Of a stretch of 64,000 nucleotides of DNA, positions 11,300-23,489 are shown one piece after another. Origin of the DNA: Pomphorhynchus laevis (lineage: Eukaryota > Acanthocephala > Palaeacanthocephala > Echinorhynchida > Pomphorhynchidae); NCBI GenBank assembly GCA_012934845.2, contig WNNJ02003008.1, positions 1-64,000 on the forward strand, written 5' to 3'. The notes below the pieces were generated by a model, which saw only the letters and a list, made by a program, of their open reading frames with translations, was not told the DNA's origin and ran no database searches. Each line of letters begins with the position of its first letter. Position 1 is the stretch's first letter. Made by a program: the position numbers and the translations under genes.

Positions 11300-13924
11300 G
11301 TTTCCAAAAAAGAGGGGCTTCGGTCCATGTGACATGAACAGGATTTTTTCTTAGGAATAAAAACACGTTTACTAATATTGATGCCTGCTACATCGGATTG
11401 GGAGGCTAAAAGCATAGTTACGGCCACCTCTCTTCTCTGATCAGCTGTCAAAAGCTGACAGACCCGAGAAGAAAGTGGAAGGACGGATTTGGAGGTGCCC
11501 GGGAGTGGACCCCAGGAGTTAAGAATATCCGTAACAGAAAGATCCCTACTCCTGAAGTTACACCAAGGCGGGATTGGTTGAGGTGATTGAGTGGCTCCAT
11601 AGTTGTGTAGGGCTAGTGACTCCTCCAAAACTTTTTCAAGGCCTACATTCCCTATCCAACTCAATGCTCTATCCTTCCAGCAAACAAACTTCTCCTTCTT
11701 GAATATCTTCCAGAAGGAAGACTGAGAAGGATTAAGGCGAGCGATACTCGTCTTATCCCTACTCAGCTGGAACCTGTATCTAGTGCTCCAGTATTCATTC
11801 GAGAGGGCCTGTTTGGCGGAAGCAGAGAGATTAGGGAGGTTCAGTAATTTTGCTAGGACCTTGAGTTTCGTCGGAGTGGGATTGTATATACGACCTTTAT
11901 AGGTAGTCGATAGAATCGCGGTAGCTTGCGAAGAGAGGTAGGTATTAAATTCGGTCAGACTCAGATTTCCTATTCGGGGAAAGAGTCGGATAGCCGCCTG
12001 GAAGAAGGCTACTCTGATCGGATCAAAGTGAAACCTCCTTCGAAGCAATGTATCTTCCTCAATTCTTCAGCGAATTAGGTCATGAGAGGTGGACAATTGT
12101 TGGCGCGACTGCTCCGTACAGAGAGGTTTAAGCAACCACCTTGAGTGAAGCAGTAAAATGTCGAGGATTGAATTTGTTGATGTGCAATGAAAGGTGGGGG
12201 TCGGTGGTTTGTGAATAAGATAACCGTTCCTAGCTCTGCGAAGTGACGCGTTGATCCAACGACCAGTTCTGTCGTTGAAGTCTCCAAGTATCATGTCATA
12301 GCCGCTATCAATAATACCGTCCAGGAGGTCGCGGTTCTTGTGAATCTCCCCTGGACGTATGTAGACATTGGCTATACTGAGGCGTTTACCGTTCTTAACG
12401 AGTGACACTACTAGACAGGAGAGGGCTGGACAAGAGTAATTTAATATGAGGGAAGACCTTAAGGAGCATTTAACTAGGGTTAAGAGTCCTTGAGATGAAG
12501 AGAAGTGGGGTGGGGTTATGTACGGAGTATAGTGGGAATATGTGTGCTTTGGGAAAAATCGAGTAATGTCCTGGGGGAGACGGATAGACCGCGTCTCCTG
12601 AAGGACTATAACATCTGCATCTCTACCAGATAAAAGTCTAAGGGCGGAAGCACCTCCCGAATTCCACTGAAGAATATTCAGTGAAAAAGGCTCGGGTTTA
12701 CTCACCATTGTGACAGATCAGTTAGACAGGAGCAGCCAGCCTAGACAGAGCTAGATGCAAGGAAGTTACCCCCTTGCCACTAGCCCCATCCAGGGCCAGA
12801 GCTCCCTGGGCAATATCTCCATTTCCCAGTGAGGCGCCAACCATGTTTATGTTATTAAGAAGCTTTCCAATTTTAAGCGGTGGAACTTTATTTGCGGAAG
12901 CCCCCCTCTTCTTGGATTGGGGGGGGTTACATTCAGCAGGAATTGGGGCAGAGTCCGCCCCCACGAGTGCCGAGATCAGAGGAGTCAACATCGCTTGAAA
13001 TTGTGACATTAACGTCTTTTTAGTATTGTCCAGAAGAAGAATTATATCAGAATTTGACATTCGATCCACCGGATGAGCAGCTGCAGAGAAGGGTTTATTA
13101 GCCGTTTTTTTAGCAAACAACTGTCGGTATTCCCGGAAATGATTACATCGTCGGGACCAAGCAGGGTGTTTACCCCCGCAGTTAAGGGATGAGCTGAGCA
13201 TATCTCGCCCTTACACATACTGGAACATGCGTCTGAGGCACAAACACCGCAAGTCTTTATTTTACCACAGGAGGATCCCCAATGGCCCCATCCATGGCAA
13301 TTATTACAATGAGGATATGTTAGATTGTCTTCCTCAATTAAAGTAAAGCGAAGGTTGAACCCTAAAAAAGGGTTAAGCGGACTTAGACAGAAGCAATCCG
13401 TTATCGATATCTGCATTACAGAAAGCTACAGGGAGGGGGTCTCCCAGCTTTCCAATAACTTGCCTGACAGAGTGGAGGCAATAGGATTTTTGTAACATAG
13501 TTAGATCATCTTCAGACAAAAAAGAGGGAAAATTCGAAATTTTTAAGGAACATTGTATAGGTTTGAGTGTAATCGATCCCAGATGGGCTAAATTGTTTGC
13601 AAAATACTCGTTATACTCCTTCATAACGCTGCCATTAGCGAAGGAAATTCTTATTGCATTTTCAAGCGTCTTAACAGAATTGAATAAAATTCTATTATTA
13701 AATTTTCCCACGAATTCTCTCAGGAAAGTGGGAAATAATTTGTGCCTTTCGATCGGTTTCAGAGCATTTATTATGCACAAGTTTGATAATTTAGAAATGG
13801 GGGAAGCACTCCCGAGTCAGCTTTTAATTGGCATAACAAATCACTTACCTCGTTGACGGAATTAATATTTAAATCTGAAATTGTACTTGTTCCTTGTTCC
13901 ATATTGAAGTTTCTGTTTGACGAC
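11300..13924 (-). mobile_element. LINE-A copy: 5' end, ORF1, endonuclease, start of RT linker
   Basis: Read on the minus strand, the element starts near 13924 and has an ORF1 start at about 13900 (MEQGTSTI). ORF1 pieces follow (13780-13373 and 13416-13042, then 13201-12722), then ORF2 from 12708. ORF1 has CCHC-type knuckles. ORF2 carries an APE-type endonuclease and the region before the RT, ending near 11370. The RT and 3' end are missing. ORF1 has two or three frameshifts and ORF2 one, near 12067. Just past the break, at about 11305-11330, a short ORF1-like piece (GGGGCTTCGG) lies on the plus strand, so the 3' side is rearranged. The 5' end abuts galactosyltransferase module A. Confidence 0.85.
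12067..12708 (-). pseudogene. LINE-A ORF2, APE-type endonuclease part
   Basis: These 213 residues form an apurinic endonuclease-like domain that nicks target DNA for target-primed reverse transcription. Visible motifs are ILQWNSGG near residue 12, VLQET, NVYIRPGEIH, DMILGDFND and TSHDLIRW, where GDFN and SH are active-site positions. The start MVSKPEPF is the best ORF2 start seen among the LINE-A copies. A frameshift at its end separates it from the next segment (12048-11296), which carries the linker to the RT. Without an RT this copy cannot move itself. Confidence 0.8.
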
Positions 13925-16172
13925 GTAATATTTTTTAAAATGCTCTAATATAAATGTTAAAATTTTTGATGTTAAATTGAAAATGTAGATTTACCAGAAA
14001 AATAGTGGATAATCCTTCGTAATCTCTTTACTAGTGATTTTGTTTGCTTCTGATTCACGTAAATAGTTACAATAAACCCTTGTTTGTATAGATAATATAA
14101 ATATTTTTACAGATATCTGAAAAATCACCTTTACTCTAATCATTTATTTCATTTGTGACTGTTTCATTTTTAATTATCAAATATATTGGTACAGTAGTTT
14201 ATGAACTTTTAATCGAATTAATTGTCTGAACTGATCACTTTGTAATAATTATTAATAAAAAATTAATCCATAGTATAACAAGACAATCAGTATAAGTCAA
14301 TTTAAATAAAAATTGATAAAATACAAAATACAAAAAATATCATCAATACAAAAAATAATTTGTAATGTGAAGTTTGTGTCATTATAAATTAAATATCGCC
14401 ATTTGTACAAACGACTGGATCCAAAATTCAAATTCAAAAGATGAGTAAGATAGAAATGCAAATCAATTTTATGTGCAAATCTATCAAATGTTTAAGAAAC
14501 ATTTATAATCATTTGGGCAGTTGCTCACTAATTTGCAACTGCGGAATAATAGAATATTCAGCCACACTTAGTTAACAATGGTGTAGCGAATACGCAATGT
14601 AAAAATATTTTTATATTCTTATTTTCTTATATGCAAAAATACTGTAGAAGTTCTACTTTTGCTTGCAAGCTTATTGATTAAACAGAACAAAACAGGCAGT
14701 TTTTATTTTTATCTGAGTTACGAAACTAAACCGGAAATGTTTAAAAACTTTTCAATTGTCGATTCGGGAGGTCGTTTGCATTTCACCACTAAGTTTTCCC
14801 GCAACGGATACTTTGTGACTTCCACTAATTGGCAGATGCCATCAGAATTTGTTAGACCATCCTTAGTGTAGTCATAAGATGCTTTTTTAATCTTCGTAAA
14901 ACGTCTGAATTTCGATGACATATTGATGTGTGGGTGGCTTAGATGTGATACGCTTCCTACATTCAAGGCCACCCTTTCAATACCACCGTAGAAATGCACG
15001 CATCGTCTATACATGTCACTATTCTCTTCTCCCCAACCCCAAAACATAGTACTAAATCCATTAACTTTGATAAACTGTTCTCTTGTTAGTGCAACTATTC
15101 CTCCAAAATAACAATTATCGACCTTCGCGTTTTTTCTCTTGGGCATATAGTCTAGATATGAAATAGAAGTCACCAAACATTTTGGTTTCATTTTGTTGCA
15201 GGTATATAAGTTTTCATAAAAATCGGGTATAAAATCAAAATCAGCAAAAATAAAACAGTTTACGCGTTTGTTAGTATATAGCACTGCCATATTCATTAGT
15301 ATAACCCTGTTAAACTCTTCACCGTCATCTTGAGTTATTGTTAGAATCGAATAAGGTATATTTTGCATCTGTAGGAATGGGTGCATGATGGACAGAAATA
15401 CATTAAGATGTTCATGACGATTTTTAAGCGGTACTATAACTATGATAGGATCGTATACAGGTAAACAGTGTGAGGGCGTCCAACTTCCTCCATACCTTAC
15501 ATTAGTATAAGCATCGGGAAATGTGTGTGATTTATAGAACGAATTAAAATCATCATCCTTAATGCCATGATTGTGATGACCAGATACGATCATTGAAGAA
15601 TGTGGCCTCCGTTCAATTTTAGATTGATTGCTGGCGAATTGTGTTACGTTGATATAGCATACAACATATACCGATAAAAGGCAAAAACATAATACAGCAA
15701 ATAGCCGCTTAAGTTTCTTGTTTATCATTAAAATGGATAGGAACTGTACGTTGTCGTTACTAAAACGTAAAAATATTAATTCAGTTGTATGATATATTTC
15801 AATATAAAGATTATTTATATTTTTTGCCAGAAATCTAAAATTTTACCAATATATTCTGATTTCTACTAATAGTATCATTGTTTAACTACATCTTAATTAA
15901 AATAAATCGTTATATATAGCATAAGTGGTGAATTTGTGCACTACCAATCTTATAGCTCAATAGTGTTTAGGATAAAAAATAATTAAAATATATTGAAATT
16001 TTTAAAAATTTGAAACAGGTAATAGACTTGATATTTCTGTTGAATAAATTAATAATTAACATATCATTTTTTAAAATTAATGTTGAAGGATATCAGTAGA
16101 AATTGCTTTGCTACAACAATTCAATCATTACTCCTACATACCAGCGGAGTCAAATACGTATTCTATTAAGAT
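13925..16172 (-). repeat. Galactosyltransferase module, copy A
   Basis: This 2.2-kb unit holds the gene at 14718-15728, about 790 bp of conserved 3' flank and about 440 bp of 5' flank. It matches 29910-32155 (module B) almost base for base. Parts match 43175-44602 (C) and 46890-45604 inverted (D). The boundary at 13925 is a LINE-A 5' end. The boundary at about 16172-16180 is a direct junction with block L copy 2. The conservation of hundreds of non-coding bases with the gene shows that DNA segments, not just mRNA copies, were duplicated. Confidence 0.85.
14718..15728 (-). CDS. Beta-1,4-galactosyltransferase-like protein (GT7), intact copy A
   Basis: A 336-aa single-exon protein with the plan of a Golgi type II enzyme. 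It has a short basic N-terminus, a membrane anchor at residues 9-26, a stem, then the catalytic domain. GT7 motifs in order: VPLKNRHEHL (99-108), HPFLQMQN, FNR (139-141), DFD (163-165, metal site; other copies have DVD), CYFGG (206-210), WGWGEENSD (230-238), SHLSHPH with a possible metal-binding His, and a C-terminal KYPL. The family transfers galactose or a related sugar from UDP-sugar to GlcNAc-type acceptors. Known enzymes have WGWGGEDDD, and the catalytic Asp of that motif is Asn here, so activity or specificity may differ. The start is the first ATG before the anchor. The absence of introns suggests a retroposed origin before the segment duplications. Confidence 0.88.
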   Translation of the reverse strand: MINKKLKRLFAVLCFCLLSVYVVCYINVTQFASNQSKIERRPHSSMIVSGHHNHGIKDDDFNSFYKSHTFPDAYTNVRYGGSWTPSHCLPVYDPIIVIVPLKNRHEHLNVFLSIMHPFLQMQNIPYSILTITQDDGEEFNRVILMNMAVLYTNKRVNCFIFADFDFIPDFYENLYTCNKMKPKCLVTSISYLDYMPKRKNAKVDNCYFGGIVALTREQFIKVNGFSTMFWGWGEENSDMYRRCVHFYGGIERVALNVGSVSHLSHPHINMSSKFRRFTKIKKASYDYTKDGLTNSDGICQLVEVTKYPLRENLVVKCKRPPESTIEKFLNISGLVS

Positions 16173-16178
16173 CAAAAA

Positions 16179-16290
16179 TATTTATTTTCTCTGATGTTGA
16201 CTTTATACCAGATTTTTATGTAAACTATTATACCTGCAATAGAATAAAACCAAAATACTTGATTATATTATTCAAATTATCTTATTAGGT
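16179..16290 (+). pseudogene. Galactosyltransferase-like fragment at block L start
   Basis: Reads IFIFSDVDFIPDFYVNYYTC and then an unrelated tail with a stop. It is the same remnant as at the left edge of the window, but joined on its 5' side to the module A flank instead of to more galactosyltransferase sequence. It contains the DVD metal motif and little else. Confidence 0.75.
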
Positions 16291-19200
16291 GATCAACTTT
16301 TGCATATACTCGTAGTTATCGCGTGTCTTTATATCTCTTTTCGAATACAAGATTAATTATTTTTTGTAACGCATCCTTTATATTAGCTAAATCTATATTT
16401 TATAAAAATATTTTTCAAAAAAAATTAAAATATTTAATAAATATTATTTATGAAGATATTTAAAATTTATTTTTCTTTCTATGCTAAACTTTCTTATGTG
16501 AAATTAATACTGAAATAGTAGTTCATACCAGTATCAATTTCCATTACCTTACGATATTTTTAATTGTGATTTACTTTTGTCTAACTGTGCTTTAATTGTG
16601 CTTTACCTGTGCATGAAGTGAGAAAGGATGTACAAGCACTACATATTAATTTCTTATGCTTAAATTTCTTATGTATTTCTTTGAATATTTATTTTTATTT
16701 ATTTGCAAATGGGTTAATTACAAATAAGCTGAATATATTATTGACTATATTAATTTAGGGTATTATAATATTTTTTTGTAAATTTGATTCAAGCATAGTT
16801 TTAGGTATAAAAAATATTTAACATATTTTTACATTATTACGTTCATTTGAAGCTCTAACATTCAAATTACTATTAACCTCTTTCATTACTGTATCGTATT
16901 TACATTATTGCAGGCTTTATAGTTTGTTCTTAATTGAATATTACATCATATAATATAATATTATATTTTAAATACATTATTTAATACATACTTATGAATA
17001 TCACACATCACGTATAGTTTAAAAATTATATATGCAATATATTTTATTTAAATTGCTTACTTATTCGTCATTTACATTGCAGTAAACACTAAATTAAGCT
17101 GAAATAAAATCGTAATTATTTATATTTCGAGTACATTTTCACTTAGTGTGTTGCGAAAATTCTACTGTCACATTAATAAAAAAGTGTTATGAATGAAGTT
17201 ATATTATTTCACTATTATAAATAAAGTTTAATTTATTATTAATTAAATAGAATTAATTTATTATTGATTTATTATCATAAATAATAAAATTAAGCTTTAT
17301 TTATGGGTACTAGTTATAAATTAAGTTAAATTTATACCTAAAATATAAATATTAATTTTATATTTAATTAATCTATATATAAATTACATATAAATATTTA
17401 ATTCAAATTTATTATGTTGAACGTATTAGTCATATATATTAAAAAATAACTTATAAGCCGTTTTAAAATTTCAAACTAAGATTTAAATAATAAATTATAA
17501 TTATATTTTTATAATTATATTTATAATGTTAGGTTAAAGATAAAATATAAAAATTCAAAAGGAAACTAGAAAAGGTTTAATTTTTTTGGTTAGTTTTTTT
17601 TGTCAAATACATGTTATCTTTTTATTTGGATTAATAACTTCTAATTGTAATATTAAAATCATCGTGCTTTTCTGTATTAATCTATATGTAAGCTTTTGTA
17701 GTTAAATCAGATACAGTTTGTGGTGATACTTTTTATAAATGCTTAATTATAAATGTTAAAATTTTGGATGTTAAATTGAAAATGTAAATTTACCAGGAAA
17801 ATATTGACTTATCCTTCGTAATATCTTTACTAGTGATTTGTTTGCTTCTGGTTCACGGAAATGAATACAATAAACTATTGCTTGTATGGGTAATATAAAT
17901 ATTTTTACAAATATGTGAAAAATTATCTTAATAAACAAGTGTAATCAATGAAGCTATATTATTTCACTATTATAAATAAAGTTTAATTTATTATTAATTA
18001 AATAGAATTAATTTATAATTGATTTATAATCATAAATAATAAAATTAAGCTTAATTTATGATTACTAGTTATAAATTAAGTTTGTTTTATACCTAAAATA
18101 TAAATATAAATTTTATATTTAATTAATCTATATATATTACATACAAATATTTAATTTATATATAATTTGTTTAATTTAGTTAAACTTTACTTATAAATTA
18201 ATTTTAATTTTTACCTAAAATATTCAAGTATAACGAGTACGTTTAAAGTCTTTAGCCATTTTTCTGAAAAATAACTTATAAACCGTTTAAACATTTTAAC
18301 TTAAAATTAAAATAATAACTTGAGATTTGTTTCTTATAATAAACCCATCAGATCAAAATCAAATTGTTAGATTAAAAAGAACATTTTAAAATTCAAAAGC
18401 TAACAAACGTTTAATTCATTTACAAATATATTGTCTATACTAGCTTTTTCTTTATTTTAATTAATAACTTTTAATAAAAAAGTGTTATGAATTAAGTTAA
18501 ATATAGAACTAACATATAAATATTGAATACTATAATATTATAATATTCAATACATCACACATCAATTAAAATTGTTTACTTATTCGTCATAAACATTTTA
18601 TGTACTTTTATAAAAAATAATCGGAATTTCAGTCAAAACCGACATTTTGTCAACCTGTGAGCCACAGCTTTCCATTCATAAAATTACTTGACAGTTTCAG
18701 TTACTACTGTGTATCATAGTAAAAGCTTATCTTTTAAAATTCTTTACTTTTACATATAATATTCAATACACTTATAAATTATAACTTATAAACCGTTTAA
18801 ACATTTTAACTTAAAATTAAAATAATAACTTGAGATTTTTTCTTTTATATTAAACCCATCAGATCAAAATCAAATTGTTAGATTAATAAGAACATTTTAA
18901 AATTCAAAAGCTAACAAACGTTTAATTCATTTACAAATATATTGTCTATACTAGCTTTCTCTTTATTTTGATGCGCTTGCTGCATCTATGGGGGACGCAC
19001 AAATGGGTGTAGAACGTAATGAAGACTCTTGACTTTTATTTGAATTTTTAATTTCTAACTTAATGTTATCTTATCAATAATTATTGGCTTTATTTTGATT
19101 GATAAATTTTAATTTTAGTGATAAATCATTTTATATGTATTAACTTGTTTAGTTTAATTGGGTATAGTGTATAATAATATTTTCGTTAAATACTTGCATA

Positions 19201-19399
19201 AAAATGTTAAAATTTCTGAATTTTAACATGATGGGACTACCGGTTTGCAAAGATAACAACAATAACCATGCCCCAATGAATGAGTACGACGAAATAATTC
19301 CCGTGTCATGCATGACTGAGATAGTGCCAATAATTATTATTGGCAGTGTATCTGCCAATAATAATTATTAATACTTATAATCTGTATCAATACTTATTA

Positions 19400-19760
19400 T
19401 CTGCTAGTATCAATAGTTGAACGACAAGAAAAATCATTTTGATATTTCGCTTGTAACTACTAGCATCTTCAGAAAATTTATTTTTCTGTAGTAATTTATT
19501 TTAATTTTAAGTAATTTATTTAGTAATTATTTTTTAATTAATAATAAATAATTAATTTTGTAATTAAAGTTTTATTAATTAGTGATTAATTTAGTGATTA
19601 ATTCAGTAATTAATTTCATTAATTAACTTTAATAAAATAAATTTTCTGAAGTAATTTTAAGTAATTTTAGTAAATAAAAGTAAATTTCTGAAGATTCTAG
19701 TAGTTACTAGCAAAATATCAAAACGATTTTTATTGTCGTTCAACTATACATGATAGTTCC
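19400..19760. mobile_element. Foldback element, block L copy 2
   Basis: Second copy of the element at 3095-3445, with arms near 19406-19488 and 19679-19757. The centre carries a few extra bases from a short repeat (AGTAATTTTA). The hammerhead-like cores in its arms are at 19445-19472 (minus) and 19688-19715 (plus). Confidence 0.7.
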
Positions 19761-20869
19761 TTGAAATTTAAAATATATTTAATATATTGAATATATTTAA
19801 TATATGGATATATTTCTAGAAATATAAATATCCAAGTATAAAAGGTACGCATAAACATTTTATGCACTTTTATAAAAAATAATCAGCATTTCAGTCAAAA
19901 CCGACATTTTTTGATAATTGGAGGTCGTGTGCCCGACTAGGAGATATGGATGATTTGGAACATAAAAGTGTTTACCACTCTTATAGCTTTGTTTATCCAG
20001 AAGATCCTATGGTTCATAGCCAGAACATCGAGAATTTATGTATTCACGCCAAAAAGAAGTTGAAGTCACAATATAGGACTAATAGAAAGATGTGGGAAGA
20101 TTTACCTGATTGAATTCATGTTTAAAAAGAAGAATCCCATTAAGAGAAAAAGGTTTAATCATTTTTTAATATTGCTGTCTTTTTGGTATGATTAACTAAA
20201 CTTTTTAATTTGAATTTGTGTTTTTCTTTATATTATTTACATTTTATTATTTTTCTTCTATTTTTATAATTTAAAAAAAACGGCATGAAATATCAAAAAC
20301 GGCATGAAATGTCAAAAATGGCATGGAATCAAAAACGGTATAAGCCATAAAGAACCTTTACTTTTAATATTATAGTGTTGATTTATATATTTTACCTTTT
20401 GTGTTTGATAATATTTTTATGGTAACCTAGTTTAAAATATGCATCTATTGAATTATTTAAATGATTTTGAAGGAAACTAATATTGTTACAAATTGTTGCA
20501 ATTCTTAAAATTTCATTATTTAATGTATTAAATTTTTATATTAAATGGGGTATGCATAAATGCTCATGCAAAATATGTTTCTTGTAAATTTATATGTCAT
20601 CTTTACGATATAAAGTAAAAGTAGTTTTAGTTAATGTTAATTTAATGCTCATACTAAACAAAATAGTTATTTTCCATAGTTATCTCCCTGATTTTGTTTG
20701 TATAATAAAAAGTTACCTAGATGACTCAATATGCTTTAGCTAAAATCTTAATTTAATGAACGTATTTAAATCTTAATTATTAAATCTTAATTTAATGAAA
20801 ATATTTAAATTCAAAAAAATTAAAAAAAATTCGAAAGTGTTAAAATTGTTGATCTACCTGATCTATATG

Positions 20870-21130
20870 GTCACCGCTGGAGGAGCGTTCGCTTAGTTAA
20901 TCCCTTTCAGAGGTTTACTGTAAATTAAGTACTGTCGAAGTTGTGTAGCTACATGGCCACAATGATGATACCACCTTGTAGTGATGAGTAGACTAAGGTC
21001 GAAACGCCCCATTGGGGGCTAGGCGTCTGTGGTAGGCACATTCCGGGTTAAGCTTCCCGACGAAGGTTGTAAAAAAGCATGCAGGTTTAAACTTTCCTGT
21101 TCGTGTTAATTAAAAAAGTTGTATTAAAAT
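20870..21130 (+). mobile_element. SINE-like repeat, copy 2
   Basis: Same unit as 5339-5672 but without the left inverted end, because block L copy 2 lacks the adjoining 850 bp. The hammerhead-like segment here reads GTGATGAG, TAGACTAAGGTC, GAAACGCC, again followed by GGCGTC. Confidence 0.55.
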
Positions 21131-21558
21131 TATTTCGTATTAATATAACGTCGCCAGTAGTTTTCAAATAAATGTATATTACTATTTTATAGTAAAACTA
21201 CTTACCTGAAATTGTACAAATGTGTACATTAGACAGATACACGTATCAACTGATATCCCATTTTAAAATGCTAGTGCAGTAATGACTTATTTTGGTTATA
21301 AATCAATAAGACGAATTTAATGAGAATATTAGCTTCTTTAAATAAGAGCTAAAATAAAACAAATTAAAGTTAAATCAAATAAGGGTGATTATATTTTATG
21401 TTTGTGTGAACAAATAGGTTTGGTAATATTATGCAAAATTGTTGAGATGTTAAAATGCAAAATTGTTAAAGCTAAAGGGATTAAACTTTTTATTCTTTAA
21501 GCCAGACGTGAAGTAACCAGAAGTCCTTTTGGTACTTCATACACATCACTCGGGCCTT

Positions 21559-21639
21559 GTTACGTATGCCAGTACTCATCTGTATCCAACAGTAAGAGGG
21601 ATCTGGCACTGATGAGTCATTGTGATGACGAAACGGTAC
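21559..21639 (+). ncRNA. Hammerhead ribozyme, copy 2
   Basis: Base-identical in core and stems to the motif at 6090-6170: CTGATGA at 21609-21615, stem II GTCAT/ATGAC, GAAA, and stem I TGCCAG/CTGGCA. The predicted cut is after 21566. Surrounding sequence differs from copy 1 by a few substitutions, none of them in the core. Confidence 0.8.
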
Positions 21640-22399
21640 TTGTTACTGTTATCTTAGATTCTTCCGCGTATGGTTTAAATGATGACTAACATAATTCACG
21701 CGGAATAGTCTCACTCCTTATTCTGGGATATTCATTAATTCACGTGATATAAGGTATTTGATAAGTATTATATTTTTTAAATGTGTCATTTTTTCAATTG
21801 ATAATTCTAATGTCAAAATTGTCAAAATATTTTTGATATTTTTGTTACTTTTGTTTTTTAGCATTTAGAGATATGATCTGCAATTTATATTGTTTAATAA
21901 AAATATAACAATATAACAATATTTGTTATATTGTTTAAATCCCCAATACAATATAACAAATTTCACATTGAACGTATCAGTTATCTTAACGTATCGCGCC
22001 CATGTCATTTGAAACCTATCAAGGCACGGCTGCCGAAATAAATTCTTCTCAGAACCATAAATAACTTCTGCATAGAAGGTTTTTTTAGGCAACAAAATTC
22101 ACTAAAAACGGCAAAGCTTTAACATTATATTTTCATTTCTATTTTTCGTATTAGTTTTATCGCGATGACTTGGCTTGCGTTTAACCAAATTATTATAATA
22201 TAATAGTTTTTTATTTACGATACTACTTCTACCAATTCCTTGTACTTGGTGGTTCAATCCTAACGGGTAAATGGAATTGAGCGTTTTAATCCAAAATTCT
22301 TGTTTTTTTTTAATATTTAAGTGTCACCGTCAATTATTCTCTCAAATATCGTCAAGGGATGTATCTTAAATCACAAAACTGAAGTGAATTCATAAATTT

Positions 22400-22860
22400 T
22401 GTGAATTAAACTACTTATTACTTATTCTTATTATTATAACAAACAGAAGCAAATGAGCTACAATCTCGTGTCACTTACAAAACATGAAAAAATAAAAATA
22501 AAAAACATCAACAAAAAAATTCAATCAAATAGTAGTTGCAAATTCCTTCTTTCGGCTTCGATGGCTTTATTGATAGCATCACTAGATATACTACTAGAGA
22601 TATCAAGGCACCTTAGTGCATTCCATCCGTTAATTACCCTGGTTGCAAATCGATGGTGAACAGGAATTCTTGTGGTTGGCTTTATTAATTTCCACACATG
22701 CCCACGAGTTTCTCGTCTATCATTCACGGATAATAAGCTAGAGATACCACCAAAGCCATCGAAAACAATTTTGATTGTAGCTGATAAATCAATGGCCGAT
22801 CTGCGTTATTTCAATGTGCCGACACGTAGAGATGTATTACTTATTCTTTATTTATAATTA
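22400..22860 (-). mobile_element. CR1-like LINE ORF2 C-terminal fragment
   Basis: On the minus strand, 22727-22521 reads NDRRETRGHVWKLIKP, HHRFATRVINGWNALR and AINKAIEAE. This is the pattern of the extreme C-terminus of CR1-clade ORF2 (RGH..K, FF..RVI..WN.LP, FK..L). The upstream 130 bases continue the same frame in part. The fragment lies only in block L copy 2, in the 700-bp segment that copy 1 lacks. Confidence 0.6.
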
Positions 22861-22919
22861 TTGTCGAATAACACCTTTATTTTTGGTATTTCATTACATT
22901 CGACAATATTACAATTCAC

Positions 22920-23480
22920 GATGTCGGATACTCACCTAAAACCCGAGAGCTTACACTTCTAAACGATCAAAACGCTTTAGATAATTACAGACATTGGTCT
23001 GTCACATTCAATAATTACATTTCCAAACTCAGAATCGAAACAGATGAATATAGACTGTACACTCTGGTTAACTTTGTATAAACTGCAGTATTCAAAATTA
23101 TACAAACGTGTACATTATTCGAAGATTCTATGCGATCACAATCAGATATATACATAAAGCCGGCAAGGAGGGTTTATGCCCGTCGTCCCATTATATCAAG
23201 AAAACAACAACCTAATTCATCATTGCAACGTTTTCTATCTGAACTTATATATGTTGCAAAGGATTGCGATTTCGTGGACGTTTCAGCAGATCAATATCGT
23301 GACGATGTTCTTCTCAACGTTATTATAATGGGGCTAATGCCCGACTTAATAGCCAACGTCTATTAAAAAATCAGACTCGACATAAATCTAGCATGCTTAC
23401 AAATTCAGGCACTTGAGTTAGCCGAACTACAAGCAAAAACATACAAACTTGATTATGCAACTTGGTGATATTAAATACTT
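22920..23480 (+). mobile_element. Ty3/gypsy-like gag fossil, copy 2
   Basis: Longer version of the fossil at 6888-7310, starting earlier in the capsid region. It is broken at several places. No polymerase or paired LTR belongs to it on this strand. It is bordered on the left by a small inverted repeat (ATTGTCGAATA, 22860 region, with CATTCGACAAT about 35 bp on) and on the right by the CR1-type ORF1 start. Confidence 0.6.
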
Positions 23481-23489
23481 ACAATTTTT

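Noticed and set aside
14659-14871. 70-aa frame opposite the galactosyltransferase gene, found at each module copy
   Set aside because: Antisense to the gene's C-terminal codons and 3' flank; conserved only because the gene is.
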